A stretch of 26,904 bases of DNA from UBA6624 sp964517115 [NCBI: uncultured bacterium]. Lineage in GTDB: Bacteria > UBP7 > UBA6624. Positions 7,136-14,978 of this stretch are shown piece after piece. Below the pieces are notes generated by a model. The model searched no databases, had not been told where the DNA came from, and was given only the letters and a program-made list of their open reading frames with translations. Every line of letters begins with the position of its first letter. Position 1 is the first letter of the stretch. Made by a program: the position numbers and the translations under genes. The stretch lies in assembly GCA_964517115.1 (NCBI GenBank), contig CAZFBE010000004.1, positions 1 to 26,904 of the forward strand, in the 5' to 3' direction.

Positions 7136-8349
7136 AAATAAACAAACCAAAATGGCTTCCAAAAGACCCAAATGAATGGTCTCTTTTTGTACTTTGTTTT
7201 ATCTTGGCTGTTCTTCTTGAAGTGCAGGTAGTTACAGGAAACCCAAATGCAAGAGAAGTTTTTGTTTTGGAGGCTGTTCCTGTTAATCTTCCTTCTGAAT
7301 ACAAGGTAGATTCAGATGACTTGTATTTCGAAATTGAACTTTCTGGGGGTAGGACAAGGTTGAACAACCTCCTTCTTGATACTGTTGATGTTGAGGCTAG
7401 ATTTGATACTTACCCGGTAGGGAGTGGTTTGGCGCAGGCTACACTGCTTGTAAGACCCCCAAAGGGGCAGGGTATAAAGCATATTGGAGGATCTAAAAAG
7501 GTAAGCATATATGTTCAAAAATGGCTTGAACAGGATGCGTCTGTTGAGGTTTATCAAAGAGGAGAGACTCCAAATGGGGTTCAAATAGTTGATTGGCAAC
7601 TTGACCCGGGTGTTGTGAAGGTAAGCGGACCTGTTGACCTTATGGATGGCCTTAAGACAATTGAGGTTGAACTAAACTTAGGAACAATTGTTGAGTCTGA
7701 AAGTAAGAATTTAAAACCCGTTGCAAGAGATGACAATGGGAGGCTCATACAAGGTTTGACATTCTCCCCAGCAGAAATAAGGGTAGAGGTTGTCGCTCAA
7801 ACAGTTAGAGACAGAAGAATCGTTTCTATAAGACCTGACCTTATAGGGGAGCTTGAAAGTGGTTTTTTTATTAGTTCAATTGCAATAGATCCAGCAACAA
7901 TAATTATTGAGGGCCCTGTAAAGGTAATTAGAAATTTAAATTCTGTTACAACAAACCCAATTTCATTAACTGGAAGAAGTGAAACATTCGAGTTGATGAT
8001 AGATGTTTTTTCTCCTTCTGAAACAACCTCTAATCCAAAAAAAGTGAATGTTGCAGTAGAAGTTTCTCAAATAATTAGCGATTTAGAGATTTCGTCTCTG
8101 ATTCCAATTAAGGTTATAGGAGGAGGATATAGGGCAACCCCATCAAGCATAAACCTTGTTATAAGAGGGCCAGTAAACCAAATTGCGAAATGGATAGGAA
8201 GAGAGTCTGATTTGTTAGACTTGATTCATGTAGAGGTAAGTGCTTGCAATGATGTTGACTCTTGTGAAAGAGAGGTAATTGTTGCATTGCCTTCTGGACT
8301 TGCAACAAAAACAACAACTCCAGGCTACGTGACTTTAAATAGAAATTAA
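7132..8349 (+). CDS. ybbR: YbbR-like domain protein (CdaR-like partner of CdaA)
   Basis: This 405-residue protein has one N-terminal membrane segment (about residues 15-35, SLFVLCFILAVLLEVQVV) and an extracytoplasmic part made of YbbR-type beta repeats. Repeats are visible as SIAIDPATIIIEGPVKVIRN around residues 251-270 and as VQIVDWQLDPGVVKVSGPVD around 149-168, with further weaker copies before and after. In Firmicutes the homologue CdaR binds and modulates CdaA; the same role here is inferred from the adjacent, overlapping gene order. I do not see an enzymatic domain. Confidence 0.85.
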   Translation: MKINKPKWLPKDPNEWSLFVLCFILAVLLEVQVVTGNPNAREVFVLEAVPVNLPSEYKVDSDDLYFEIELSGGRTRLNNLLLDTVDVEARFDTYPVGSGLAQATLLVRPPKGQGIKHIGGSKKVSIYVQKWLEQDASVEVYQRGETPNGVQIVDWQLDPGVVKVSGPVDLMDGLKTIEVELNLGTIVESESKNLKPVARDDNGRLIQGLTFSPAEIRVEVVAQTVRDRRIVSIRPDLIGELESGFFISSIAIDPATIIIEGPVKVIRNLNSVTTNPISLTGRSETFELMIDVFSPSETTSNPKKVNVAVEVSQIISDLEISSLIPIKVIGGGYRATPSSINLVIRGPVNQIAKWIGRESDLLDLIHVEVSACNDVDSCEREVIVALPSGLATKTTTPGYVTLNRN

Positions 8350-8353
8350 AGCA

Positions 8354-8713
8354 ATGTCAAGGGTTTTTGGTATAGGTGTAGATTTAGTTTACGAAAAAGA
8401 AATTCAGAAATGGCTTAAATGGAGTGACGAGAGGCTAAAGAAAACTTTGTCACTTAAAGAGTTTAAAGAAATGAAATCTGGAAAATGGACTGTTTCTCAA
8501 TTTGCTGCAAGAATTGCCGCAAAAGAAGCTTTTTATAAAGCTTCAAATCTTTCATTTAAAGCTAATGAGATAGGTGTGATTAATGACAAAAAAGGTAAGC
8601 CCAATTTTGAATTTTCTCAAAATTTAAAGTCAAAATTGCTAGATAAAAAAACTCACCTTTCGATCTCTCACAGTTCCGGATGCTCTATTGCCTTTGTGGT
8701 TATTGAAGAATGA
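8354..8713 (+). CDS. acpS: Holo-[acyl-carrier-protein] synthase
   Basis: AcpS transfers 4'-phosphopantetheine from CoA to apo-ACP, activating it for fatty acid synthesis. The 119-residue length is normal. The magnesium-binding motif GIGVDLV (Asp10) is at the N-terminus, and AARIAAKEAFYKA (residues 51-63, Glu58) is the second signature; HLSISHSSGCSIAFVV near the C-terminus is the conserved ISHS strand. No strong Shine-Dalgarno precedes ATG 8354, four bases after ybbR, so reinitiation is likely. It overlaps the next gene by four bases. Confidence 0.93.
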   Translation: MSRVFGIGVDLVYEKEIQKWLKWSDERLKKTLSLKEFKEMKSGKWTVSQFAARIAAKEAFYKASNLSFKANEIGVINDKKGKPNFEFSQNLKSKLLDKKTHLSISHSSGCSIAFVVIEE

Positions 8714-9687
8714 TTGATGTCATTATTCCAAGCGTGCTAGGGGGAGAAACTCTTGAGGTTTTGGTTTCCAACCTAATAGATCAAGGCTTCAATAGAGAAA
8801 AGATATTTGTTGTAAGAGATGGTTTAGACCCCGCTTGGAAAGATATTTCTTCAGATGTAAATATCATTAAGACAAAAAGAAGATTGGGTTTTTCAGGAGC
8901 TTGCGACTTTGGAATTAGAAACAGCAATGCGGAACACGTTCTTTTGCTAAATGATGATCTAACTTTGTCGAAAAATTTTCATTCAGCAATACATCAACAT
9001 AAATCCCTGGAACCTTTTTTAGGGTTTAGGGTTTTGAACAAAAATGGCACAAGGGTTGAATTTGATGGTGGAGGTATGAATGTTTTTGGATATGGACTTT
9101 CTTTAAATTTCGGAAAAAGAGTTTTTAAGAAGAGTAATGAGGAGGTTTTGTTCTCTTGTGGTGCTTGTTCTCTTTTAAGCAAAAAGCATTATGAAAAAAT
9201 CGGGGGATTTTCTACAGTCTTTTTTTGTTATTTTGAAGATGTTGAATTTGGATGGAGGGCAAACAGGCTTGGCTACAAGACTTTGTTTGTAAGGGATGCT
9301 TTTGTTCGTCATGTAGGGCAACATACAAGCGGTAGAGAAACTGGCTTTAGGGAAAGAATGATGGAAAGGAATAGCCTTCTTTCAATTTTGACAAATGTTC
9401 CGTCGAAAATTTTAAGCAAATACCTGAGTTTAGCTTGGGAGTTTTCAAAAACTAGAGAATCTGAATCTGCAAAAATGAAAAACCCATTGATAGAAAGCGG
9501 ATGTTCTTACTCAAGGAGGAATTTTATCTATGCACTCAAAGAGGTTGAAAAAATGAGAGCCTTAACGAATCCAGATAAAAAATCTTTCAAAAAAACAAAA
9601 TCTCTTTTAAAAGACCCTTTGAATCCAGCATTTCCAAAAATGATTTCTCAAGACTTGATGAAAAAGGCATATGAATTATGGTTTTAG
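8710..9687 (+). CDS. Family 2 glycosyltransferase, rhamnosyltransferase-like
   Basis: The 325-residue protein has a GT-A fold signature. It starts with IDVIIPSVLGG, then FVVRDGLD near residues 33-40, a DxD-like NDD at 81-83 (VLLLNDDLTLS), the GGFSTVFFCYFEDVEFGWR segment with the likely catalytic-base ED at 176-177, and RLGYKTLFVRDAFVRHVGQHTSG. These are features of GT2 enzymes that extend polysaccharide or lipid-linked glycans (WbbL/rhamnosyltransferase-like). Donor and acceptor cannot be read from the sequence. No membrane segment is evident. It overlaps acpS by four bases and the following glycosyltransferase by ten. Confidence 0.85.
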   Translation: MIDVIIPSVLGGETLEVLVSNLIDQGFNREKIFVVRDGLDPAWKDISSDVNIIKTKRRLGFSGACDFGIRNSNAEHVLLLNDDLTLSKNFHSAIHQHKSLEPFLGFRVLNKNGTRVEFDGGGMNVFGYGLSLNFGKRVFKKSNEEVLFSCGACSLLSKKHYEKIGGFSTVFFCYFEDVEFGWRANRLGYKTLFVRDAFVRHVGQHTSGRETGFRERMMERNSLLSILTNVPSKILSKYLSLAWEFSKTRESESAKMKNPLIESGCSYSRRNFIYALKEVEKMRALTNPDKKSFKKTKSLLKDPLNPAFPKMISQDLMKKAYELWF

Positions 9688-10685
9688 TTGGGCCAAAACG
9701 AAGGTTTTTGCAGCTAAACAAGTTAAAGCAAGATGATTCTTGTATTGTTGGGCCACCTGAAATAATCCTTTCAAATTCAGAGATATGGAATGGAAAACCC
9801 TGGATTGTTGATTTCTTGACACCGACATATGAGGAAAATTTTTATAGATTCAATAATGATCATCGTGTTAATGAGAGTAGTTTGCTTTTAGAGAAAATAG
9901 CTTTACTAATGGGGGGTTTTTTTATATTCGCACACAAAGGTCAACTTGAATCAAAAAAAATAAGGAATAAGGATATATTGAAGGATTTTTCAGATAAAGA
10001 TTTTGCTTTAATCCCTCCAGACTTTCCAGACTTTTCTTTCAAGGAGGAAGATTCAAAATATATAGTTTGGGGAGGGGGTGCTTGGGATTGGCTTGATCCA
10101 GGAACCTTCATCAAGGCAATGAATGATGCAAAAACAAAACACAAGGGTGTAATTTTTGCAGATAGGTATAAGGGTTCTATTTTTAAAAATAAAAAAATGA
10201 GAAATTTAAATTCAGAAAAAGTTGAAATCAATGCTTTTACTGAAGAGAGTAGGTATTCCAATTATGTCAATAATTCATTATTGTGGATATGCCTGCATCC
10301 GTTAAAAAGCAAAGAGGCCCCTGTGGCATACAGGACTCGTCTTTTGGATGCAATATATACAGGGAGACCCGTTGTCGTAACAAAAGGAGAGGTTTTAGGC
10401 GATTTCATAGTTGAGAATGGTGGTGGATGGTTTGTTGAACACGAAAATCATAATCAGGTAACCTCACTCATAGAGGGTTTGGATTTGAATGAAGTTAGGG
10501 AAAAGGGAAAAGCGGCGAAGAGGCTTCTTGAAGAGGTTCAGTATCAGAAAATCAGAAAAAACATTTTATTGAAGGATCCCTCAATCGAAAAGGCAAAAGA
10601 TTTATTTTTTAAACTTAAAAAATGCAGGATGCATCTCAACAGCCTCTCTTGGAGGCTGAAAACGAAAATCCTAGGGCAAAGATAG
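9678..10685 (+). CDS. Putative GT-B-fold glycosyltransferase
   Basis: This 335-residue protein looks like a GT-B enzyme, clearest in its second half. WGGGAWDWLDPGTFIKAM (residues 131-148) resembles the start of the donor-binding Rossmann domain. RTRLLDAIYTGRPVVVTKGEVLGDFIVENGGGWFV (219-253; clipped motifs RTRLLDAIYTGRPVV and ENGGGWFV) matches the nucleotide-sugar-binding region of GT4-type enzymes. The N-terminal half is divergent, with a weakly hydrophobic stretch near 72-86. It begins inside the end of the GT2 gene, so the two probably act together on one envelope glycan. Substrate unknown. The last codons contain an inverted repeat (10640-10658). Confidence 0.72.
   Translation: MVLVGPKRRFLQLNKLKQDDSCIVGPPEIILSNSEIWNGKPWIVDFLTPTYEENFYRFNNDHRVNESSLLLEKIALLMGGFFIFAHKGQLESKKIRNKDILKDFSDKDFALIPPDFPDFSFKEEDSKYIVWGGGAWDWLDPGTFIKAMNDAKTKHKGVIFADRYKGSIFKNKKMRNLNSEKVEINAFTEESRYSNYVNNSLLWICLHPLKSKEAPVAYRTRLLDAIYTGRPVVVTKGEVLGDFIVENGGGWFVEHENHNQVTSLIEGLDLNEVREKGKAAKRLLEEVQYQKIRKNILLKDPSIEKAKDLFFKLKKCRMHLNSLSWRLKTKILGQR
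10640..10658. repeat. Perfect inverted repeat at the end of the GT-B gene
   Basis: CAGCCTC and GAGGCTG form a perfect 7-base stem around a 5-base loop (TCTTG). It lies about 25 bases before the stop codon of the glycosyltransferase gene, which is the end of the long plus-strand run. It is followed by AAAACG rather than a T run, so it is not a classical intrinsic terminator in the plus direction. It could slow 3' decay or be chance; confidence is low. Confidence 0.3.
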
Positions 10686-10688
10686 TTT

Positions 10689-10694
10689 TAGAAT
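10689..10694 (+). promoter_or_regulatory. Candidate -10 box (TAGAAT) before nadE
   Basis: TAGAAT sits in the 33-base spacer between the GT-B gene and nadE. The same hexamer in a TTTAGAATT context recurs in the other short spacers where plus-strand units restart. No good -35 (TTGACA-like) is seen at the usual distance. An AGAAGG (10701-10706) follows and could be the ribosome-binding site for ATG 10719. Confidence 0.3.
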
Positions 10695-10718
10695 TGGACT
10701 AGAAGGTTTTTCAATCAT

Positions 10719-11531
10719 ATGGATTACAGAGATTTGGCAACAGATATAAGCAAGTGGATTAATTCCTACGTGAAAAAAAACAATATGGAATGTCTGGTTG
10801 TTGGAATTTCTGGAGGTGTTGATTCCGCAGTTGTTTCAACCTTGGCTGCCTCTACAGGTGTTCCAACTTATGTTTTGTCTATGCCAATAAAACAAAACTG
10901 TAACCAGTTAAACTTGGCAGAATCTCATATCGAATGGCTTGTTGAAAATTATAAAAATGTTAAACCTCTTTGTTTTGATCTAACTTCAATTTTTGAAGAT
11001 TTTATCAAAGGCGTAGATATTCAACTTGGTAGTGCTTTCTCAAATAAGCATGCGGAAGCAAATACTAGGTCTAGGTTAAGGATGATTTCTTTATATCAGG
11101 TTGCTTCTGTTAAGAACGGTCTTGTTGTTGGTACTGGAAACAAAGTTGAAGACTATGGGATAGGTTTTTATACAAAGTATGGAGATGGGGGAGTTGATAT
11201 CGCTCCAATTGCAGATCTCTACAAAACAGAGGTTTGGAGTCTTGGGAAATCTTTGGGGGTTAGCGAGGATATCATTAAAGCATCTCCTACTGATGGTCTT
11301 TGGGACGATGAAAGAACTGATGAGGACCAAATTGGTATGAGTTATGAACAACTTGAATGGGTTATGAAAAAAGGTCTAAAGCTCTATAAGGATAAATCAA
11401 TAAATTTAAGCAAAAAAGAAAAAGAAATTATTCAAATTTATTTGAATTTAAATTTGAAAAATAGCCACAAAATGAAGACTATTCCTACTTACAAGAAACC
11501 TAAAAATAGGAATCCTTTGGAGGGAAAATGA
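10719..11531 (+). CDS. nadE: NAD(+) synthetase, ammonia-dependent
   Basis: NadE amidates nicotinic acid adenine dinucleotide to NAD+ using ATP and ammonia. The 270-residue protein lacks the N-terminal nitrilase (glutaminase) domain, so it should use free ammonia. The PP-loop is SGGVDS (residues 31-36). Other family segments are ANTRSRLRMISLYQVAS, VVGTGNKVEDYGIGFYTKYGDGGVDIAPIADLYKTEVW, and TDGLWDDERTDEDQIG near the end. It starts a new short unit after a 33-base spacer; its stop overlaps the M20 hydrolase start by four bases (ATGA). Confidence 0.95.
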   Translation: MDYRDLATDISKWINSYVKKNNMECLVVGISGGVDSAVVSTLAASTGVPTYVLSMPIKQNCNQLNLAESHIEWLVENYKNVKPLCFDLTSIFEDFIKGVDIQLGSAFSNKHAEANTRSRLRMISLYQVASVKNGLVVGTGNKVEDYGIGFYTKYGDGGVDIAPIADLYKTEVWSLGKSLGVSEDIIKASPTDGLWDDERTDEDQIGMSYEQLEWVMKKGLKLYKDKSINLSKKEKEIIQIYLNLNLKNSHKMKTIPTYKKPKNRNPLEGK

Positions 11532-12706
11532 AGAAAAATTTTATTTCAGAAGCTAAAAAAATAGAAGAATGGGTTATCGACATTCGAAGAGAAATTCATA
11601 AGTACCCAGAAGTCATGTATGAGGAAGTTAAAACAAGCAAGTTAATTAGAGAAAAGCTTGACGAGTTGGGTGTTGAGTATAAATATCCTGTAGCAAAAAC
11701 AGGAATTTTGGCACAGGTTGGGACTGGAGAGTCGCCATGTGTTGCTCTTAGAGCTGACATGGATGCACTTCCAATACAAGAGGAAAATGATCTTGAATTC
11801 AAAAGTGTTATTGACGGAAAAATGCATGCTTGTGGGCATGATTGTCATGTTGCAATGCTTTTAGGAGCTGTGAAGATTTTTAAAAAATATGAAAAAGAGA
11901 TAAATGGAACGATTAAATTTTTGTTTCAACCAGCAGAGGAGGGTGGTGCTGGTGGCTTAAAAATGACAGAGGAAGGGGTTTTGAAAAATCCAAAGGTAGA
12001 AAGTATTTTTGGATTGCATGTTTGGCCAACATTGCCGACAGGTCATATAGGCGCAAGATCTGGAACTTTTTTAGCTTCTGCAGGTTTTTTTAAAATTCTG
12101 GTAAAAGGCAAGGGAGGGCATGCCGCTATGCCCAATCTTTCAATAGACCCCGTAACAGCAACCTCTCAAATAGTTAGTTCTTTGCAGAGTATTGTCAGCA
12201 GAGAGACGGATCCTTTAGAGCCAGCTGTTTTAAGCGTCACTTATATAAATGCAGGAAAGGCTCATAATGTAATTCCAGAATCTGTAAATATTGGAGGGAC
12301 AATAAGGTCTTTAACCCTCGAAGGGCAGGAAAGAATACAAAAAAGATTAGAAGAAGTTACAAAAAGCGTTGCACTTGCACACCAGTGTGAAGCTGAAGTC
12401 TCCTTTCCTGGACACGTCTATCCTCCTACGATTAATGATGAATCGCATTGGAATATGGTCAAAAAGAAAGGAAAAGATATTTTTTCAGAAAACATTGTTG
12501 AACTCGATCCTGTTATGGGTGGTGAAGATTTTTCTTATTACACCCAAGTGTGTCCGGGCTGTTTTGTTGCCTTGGGGATAGGAAATGAAGAGAAGGAGAC
12601 AACTACAAGCGTTCATAATCCAAAATTCAAGGTGGATGAAGATGCTCTGCATCTTGGTGTTGCTTTGCATTTGCTCATGGCTACTGAGGCTTTGAATGGA
12701 GGTTGA
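11528..12706 (+). CDS. M20-family amidohydrolase (N-acyl-amino-acid/hippurate hydrolase type)
   Basis: The 392-residue product is a cytosolic metallohydrolase of the M20D group. Metal ligands are visible in MHACGHDCHVAML (Cys102, His104), FQPAEEGGAGG (Glu137/Glu138), GLHVWP (His163) and near the C-terminus SVHNPKF. The lid/dimerisation domain includes GKGGHAAMP near residues 195-203 and HNVIPE near 246-251. Such enzymes cleave N-acyl, N-carbamoyl or indole-acetyl amino acid amides; the precise substrate cannot be read. It is coupled by overlap to nadE upstream and to the tocopherol-cyclase-like gene downstream. Confidence 0.9.
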   Translation: MKKNFISEAKKIEEWVIDIRREIHKYPEVMYEEVKTSKLIREKLDELGVEYKYPVAKTGILAQVGTGESPCVALRADMDALPIQEENDLEFKSVIDGKMHACGHDCHVAMLLGAVKIFKKYEKEINGTIKFLFQPAEEGGAGGLKMTEEGVLKNPKVESIFGLHVWPTLPTGHIGARSGTFLASAGFFKILVKGKGGHAAMPNLSIDPVTATSQIVSSLQSIVSRETDPLEPAVLSVTYINAGKAHNVIPESVNIGGTIRSLTLEGQERIQKRLEEVTKSVALAHQCEAEVSFPGHVYPPTINDESHWNMVKKKGKDIFSENIVELDPVMGGEDFSYYTQVCPGCFVALGIGNEEKETTTSVHNPKFKVDEDALHLGVALHLLMATEALNGG

Positions 12707-13604
12707 TTACAGAAATGCTTACAGGTATCCTGGAAAAGGTGCTTGGTTTGATTTCTGGAATTGCAGAGTTGTTCTTCCTGGCGAAAAAAAGTGGTTTTTC
12801 ATTATGCCTCATATAGTTTCAGTTGATTCAAAAAAGAAAAGTTTTTTTTATTTTTGCTCTTCTGATTCTGAAATAAGCATGTCTGAAATTTCTGAAGACG
12901 TTCAAGTTAGTGAAAAAAATGCTGACATAAGGTGGAAAGACAATGTATTTTCTTCGAGAGAGATGAAGATATTTGAAAAAGATCATGAGTGGAATTTTTC
13001 TATTGACATGGTTTGCACAGATGGAACCGAAAGAGGGGAAGATACAAGAGCTTTTAATGTTAGAGAGAAACTACATTTGAGAAGTTTGCCTTTTATCCAT
13101 AGGGTTCCTACGATGAAAGGTTATGCAAATGGCTATATCAAAACTCCAAAAGAAAGAGTCTCCCTTGAGGATGCAATTGTTTATCAGGCTAAAAACCATG
13201 GACCAGATTTTCCTGAATCTTGGACATGGCTTCATGTGAACATTATTCCCCAATTTCCAAATGCATCTTTTGAAATAGGAATGATGCCCGTTAAGGATGG
13301 CTTTGAAGGCATTTTTAGATGGGCTGAGAAAGATAAAACCAAAGTTTATGCAAGTTTTTTAGGGGACAAAGTTGTTTTAGAGGCAAAAAACGATGGTTTT
13401 GTCTTTTCTGTAAAAGACAAGCATGAAAATGAAGTAATAAAGGGAAAAGCTTCTCATGGGGACAAGAAAGAAATTAACTTTCCTACACCGGGAGGAGAAA
13501 CCTTTGTTACCCCAGAATCTTTCAACGGTTATGTTTCTGGGGTTTATTTAGGTAAATTTTTTGAATCAGAACACCCTGCATTAGGTAAGGGTTTTAAAAA
13601 ATAA
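12696..13604 (+). CDS. Tocopherol cyclase / CrtC-like lipocalin-fold protein
   Basis: The 302-residue protein has no signal peptide or membrane segment. It resembles the tocopherol cyclase and hydroxyneurosporene synthase (CrtC/AttH) lipocalin group. KGYANGYIK followed by AIVYQAKNHGPDFPESWTWLHVN (around residues 142-190, after the FIHRVPT segment) parallels the VTE1 block that contains a GWI strand, a SYSEKNWG-type motif and FP--WFW-QCN. Near the end, INFPTPGGETFVTPESFNGYVSG parallels the APT--G...YG segment. Homologues act on prenyl-lipid rings or carotenoids, or have unknown function. The key NW and C residues differ, so cyclase activity is not assured. A TGAGG (12685-12689) precedes ATG 12696, inside the M20 gene. 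Confidence 0.6.
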   Translation: MEVDYRNAYRYPGKGAWFDFWNCRVVLPGEKKWFFIMPHIVSVDSKKKSFFYFCSSDSEISMSEISEDVQVSEKNADIRWKDNVFSSREMKIFEKDHEWNFSIDMVCTDGTERGEDTRAFNVREKLHLRSLPFIHRVPTMKGYANGYIKTPKERVSLEDAIVYQAKNHGPDFPESWTWLHVNIIPQFPNASFEIGMMPVKDGFEGIFRWAEKDKTKVYASFLGDKVVLEAKNDGFVFSVKDKHENEVIKGKASHGDKKEINFPTPGGETFVTPESFNGYVSGVYLGKFFESEHPALGKGFKK

Positions 13605-13614
13605 ATATAGGTTT

Positions 13615-13620
13615 TAGAAT
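13615..13620 (+). promoter_or_regulatory. Candidate -10 box (TAGAAT) before the flavoprotein gene
   Basis: TAGAAT lies 9 bases before ATG 13630 in a 25-base spacer, in the sequence TTTTAGAATTAG, nearly identical to the box before nadE. If it is a -10 element, transcription would start almost at the start codon; no Shine-Dalgarno sequence is visible, which fits a leaderless or near-leaderless mRNA. No -35 is recognisable. Confidence 0.3.
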
Positions 13621-13629
13621 TAGAAAAAC

Positions 13630-14976
13630 ATGGACTTGAAGAAGAATTTTATTCCGGATGATTATTATGATTTTATAGTAATAGGAGGGGGACCTGCAGG
13701 AGCTGTTTTTGCTTCACTCGTTGCAGAGAAAGGACACAAGGTCCTTGTTCTTGAAGGGTCTAAATTTCCGAGATTTTCTGTTGGAGAGATAATTGCACCT
13801 ACTGCAATATGGAGAACTTGGCATCGGTTAGGCATCACAAAAAAGATGCTAGATCCTTTGTTTGTTAAAAAATGGGGAGCTGGTTGGATAACTCCCAATG
13901 GAACTCAATTCAACTTTGATCAAGACGTTCATCCTGAAGATCACAGATGTCATGCTCATGTTTATCAGCTCGACAGAGCTGTCTATGATGAATTTCTATT
14001 GGATCATTCCAGAAAGAATGGAGCAGTTGCTCTTGAGGAAGCGAGAGTCGAAGAGCTTCTTTATAGCAAGGATGGAAAGATGAATGGTGTTTCTTTTTCT
14101 AGGCATGGGAAAAGTTTTAATGTCAATTGCAAATTGGTTGTTGATGCTAGCGGAAGAGCCAACTTTATTCCCAGGAAACTTAATTTAAGAATGGAAATTG
14201 AAGAGCTTCATTCTTTTTCATGTTTTGCTCATTGGGAAGGTTGCAAAAGGGATGAAGGGAGACATGCCGGAGATGTGAGGCTTTTGTTTACTGAAAACAA
14301 TCTGTGGTATTGGTGGGCTCCGCTAAAAGACCCAAAAGCTTCAATAGGGATAGTTGCTGATAAAAATATACATTGGGATGAGTACTCTAAAGATCCAGAA
14401 GCTTTTTATGAAAAATGGGTTTCAAAGCATCCTTTTGTTAAAAAAAGAATAGCTAATGCAACAAGGATAACTGGTTTTGAGGCTGTTAAAAATAAAATAG
14501 ACCAAGCTTCAAAGGATTCTGCTTTGCTTTCCAACTTTCATGCTAAGTCTTCAAAGGCTGTTGGAGATGGTTGGGTATTGATTGGAGATACGCTCGGATT
14601 CGTTGATCCAGTTTTCTCTGCAGGACTTCATGTTGTTCATGGTTCTGGAGTTATTCTTGCTGACGCAGTCATGAAGGGTTTAAGTGAAGGAGATCTTTCC
14701 GAGGATTATCTAGAAAAAGAATACCATGAAAAATACAAGGAAGAATTTCAGGACGTTCTTTTCCATATTCAAGGATGGGCTCAGCTTTACTACAAGCCAA
14801 AACTTGTGGATATGTTCTTGAAGTGGGGAAACAAATATCCACATATAAGAGATATGTATATCAGAACTTTTATTGCTTTTGAAAAAGATGCAATCAGGGA
14901 TTTCAGCAGGTTTTTCTTGAAGTTTTTCAAAAACACTTCTCACAAGAGCGGCTTGAAACTTTCGGTTAAAAAATAA
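13630..14976 (+). CDS. FAD-dependent oxidoreductase, halogenase / geranylgeranyl-reductase superfamily
   Basis: The 448-residue flavoprotein begins with the dinucleotide-binding fold YDFIVIGGGPAGAVFASL (GGGPAG at residues 19-24). FSVGEIIAPTA follows near 50-60, comparable to the GES--P region of flavin halogenases and GGR-type reductases. LWYWWAPL (225-232) resembles the WxWxIP motif of flavin-dependent halogenases, with alanine for isoleucine. WVLIGDTLGFVDPVFSAGLH (315-334) is the FAD-ribityl-binding GD motif. A C-terminal region of about 100 residues has no known motif. No membrane anchor is obvious. Halogenase, hydroxylase or prenyl reductase activity are all possible. The neighbouring CrtC-like and desaturase genes favour a lipid or isoprenoid substrate. 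Confidence 0.8.
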   Translation: MDLKKNFIPDDYYDFIVIGGGPAGAVFASLVAEKGHKVLVLEGSKFPRFSVGEIIAPTAIWRTWHRLGITKKMLDPLFVKKWGAGWITPNGTQFNFDQDVHPEDHRCHAHVYQLDRAVYDEFLLDHSRKNGAVALEEARVEELLYSKDGKMNGVSFSRHGKSFNVNCKLVVDASGRANFIPRKLNLRMEIEELHSFSCFAHWEGCKRDEGRHAGDVRLLFTENNLWYWWAPLKDPKASIGIVADKNIHWDEYSKDPEAFYEKWVSKHPFVKKRIANATRITGFEAVKNKIDQASKDSALLSNFHAKSSKAVGDGWVLIGDTLGFVDPVFSAGLHVVHGSGVILADAVMKGLSEGDLSEDYLEKEYHEKYKEEFQDVLFHIQGWAQLYYKPKLVDMFLKWGNKYPHIRDMYIRTFIAFEKDAIRDFSRFFLKFFKNTSHKSGLKLSVKK

Positions 14977-14978
14977 AA

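Noticed and set aside
9941-10261. A 106-codon minus-strand open frame inside the GT-B gene.
   Set aside because: It is antisense to a supported gene, is serine/phenylalanine-rich from complementing lysine codons and has no recognisable domain.
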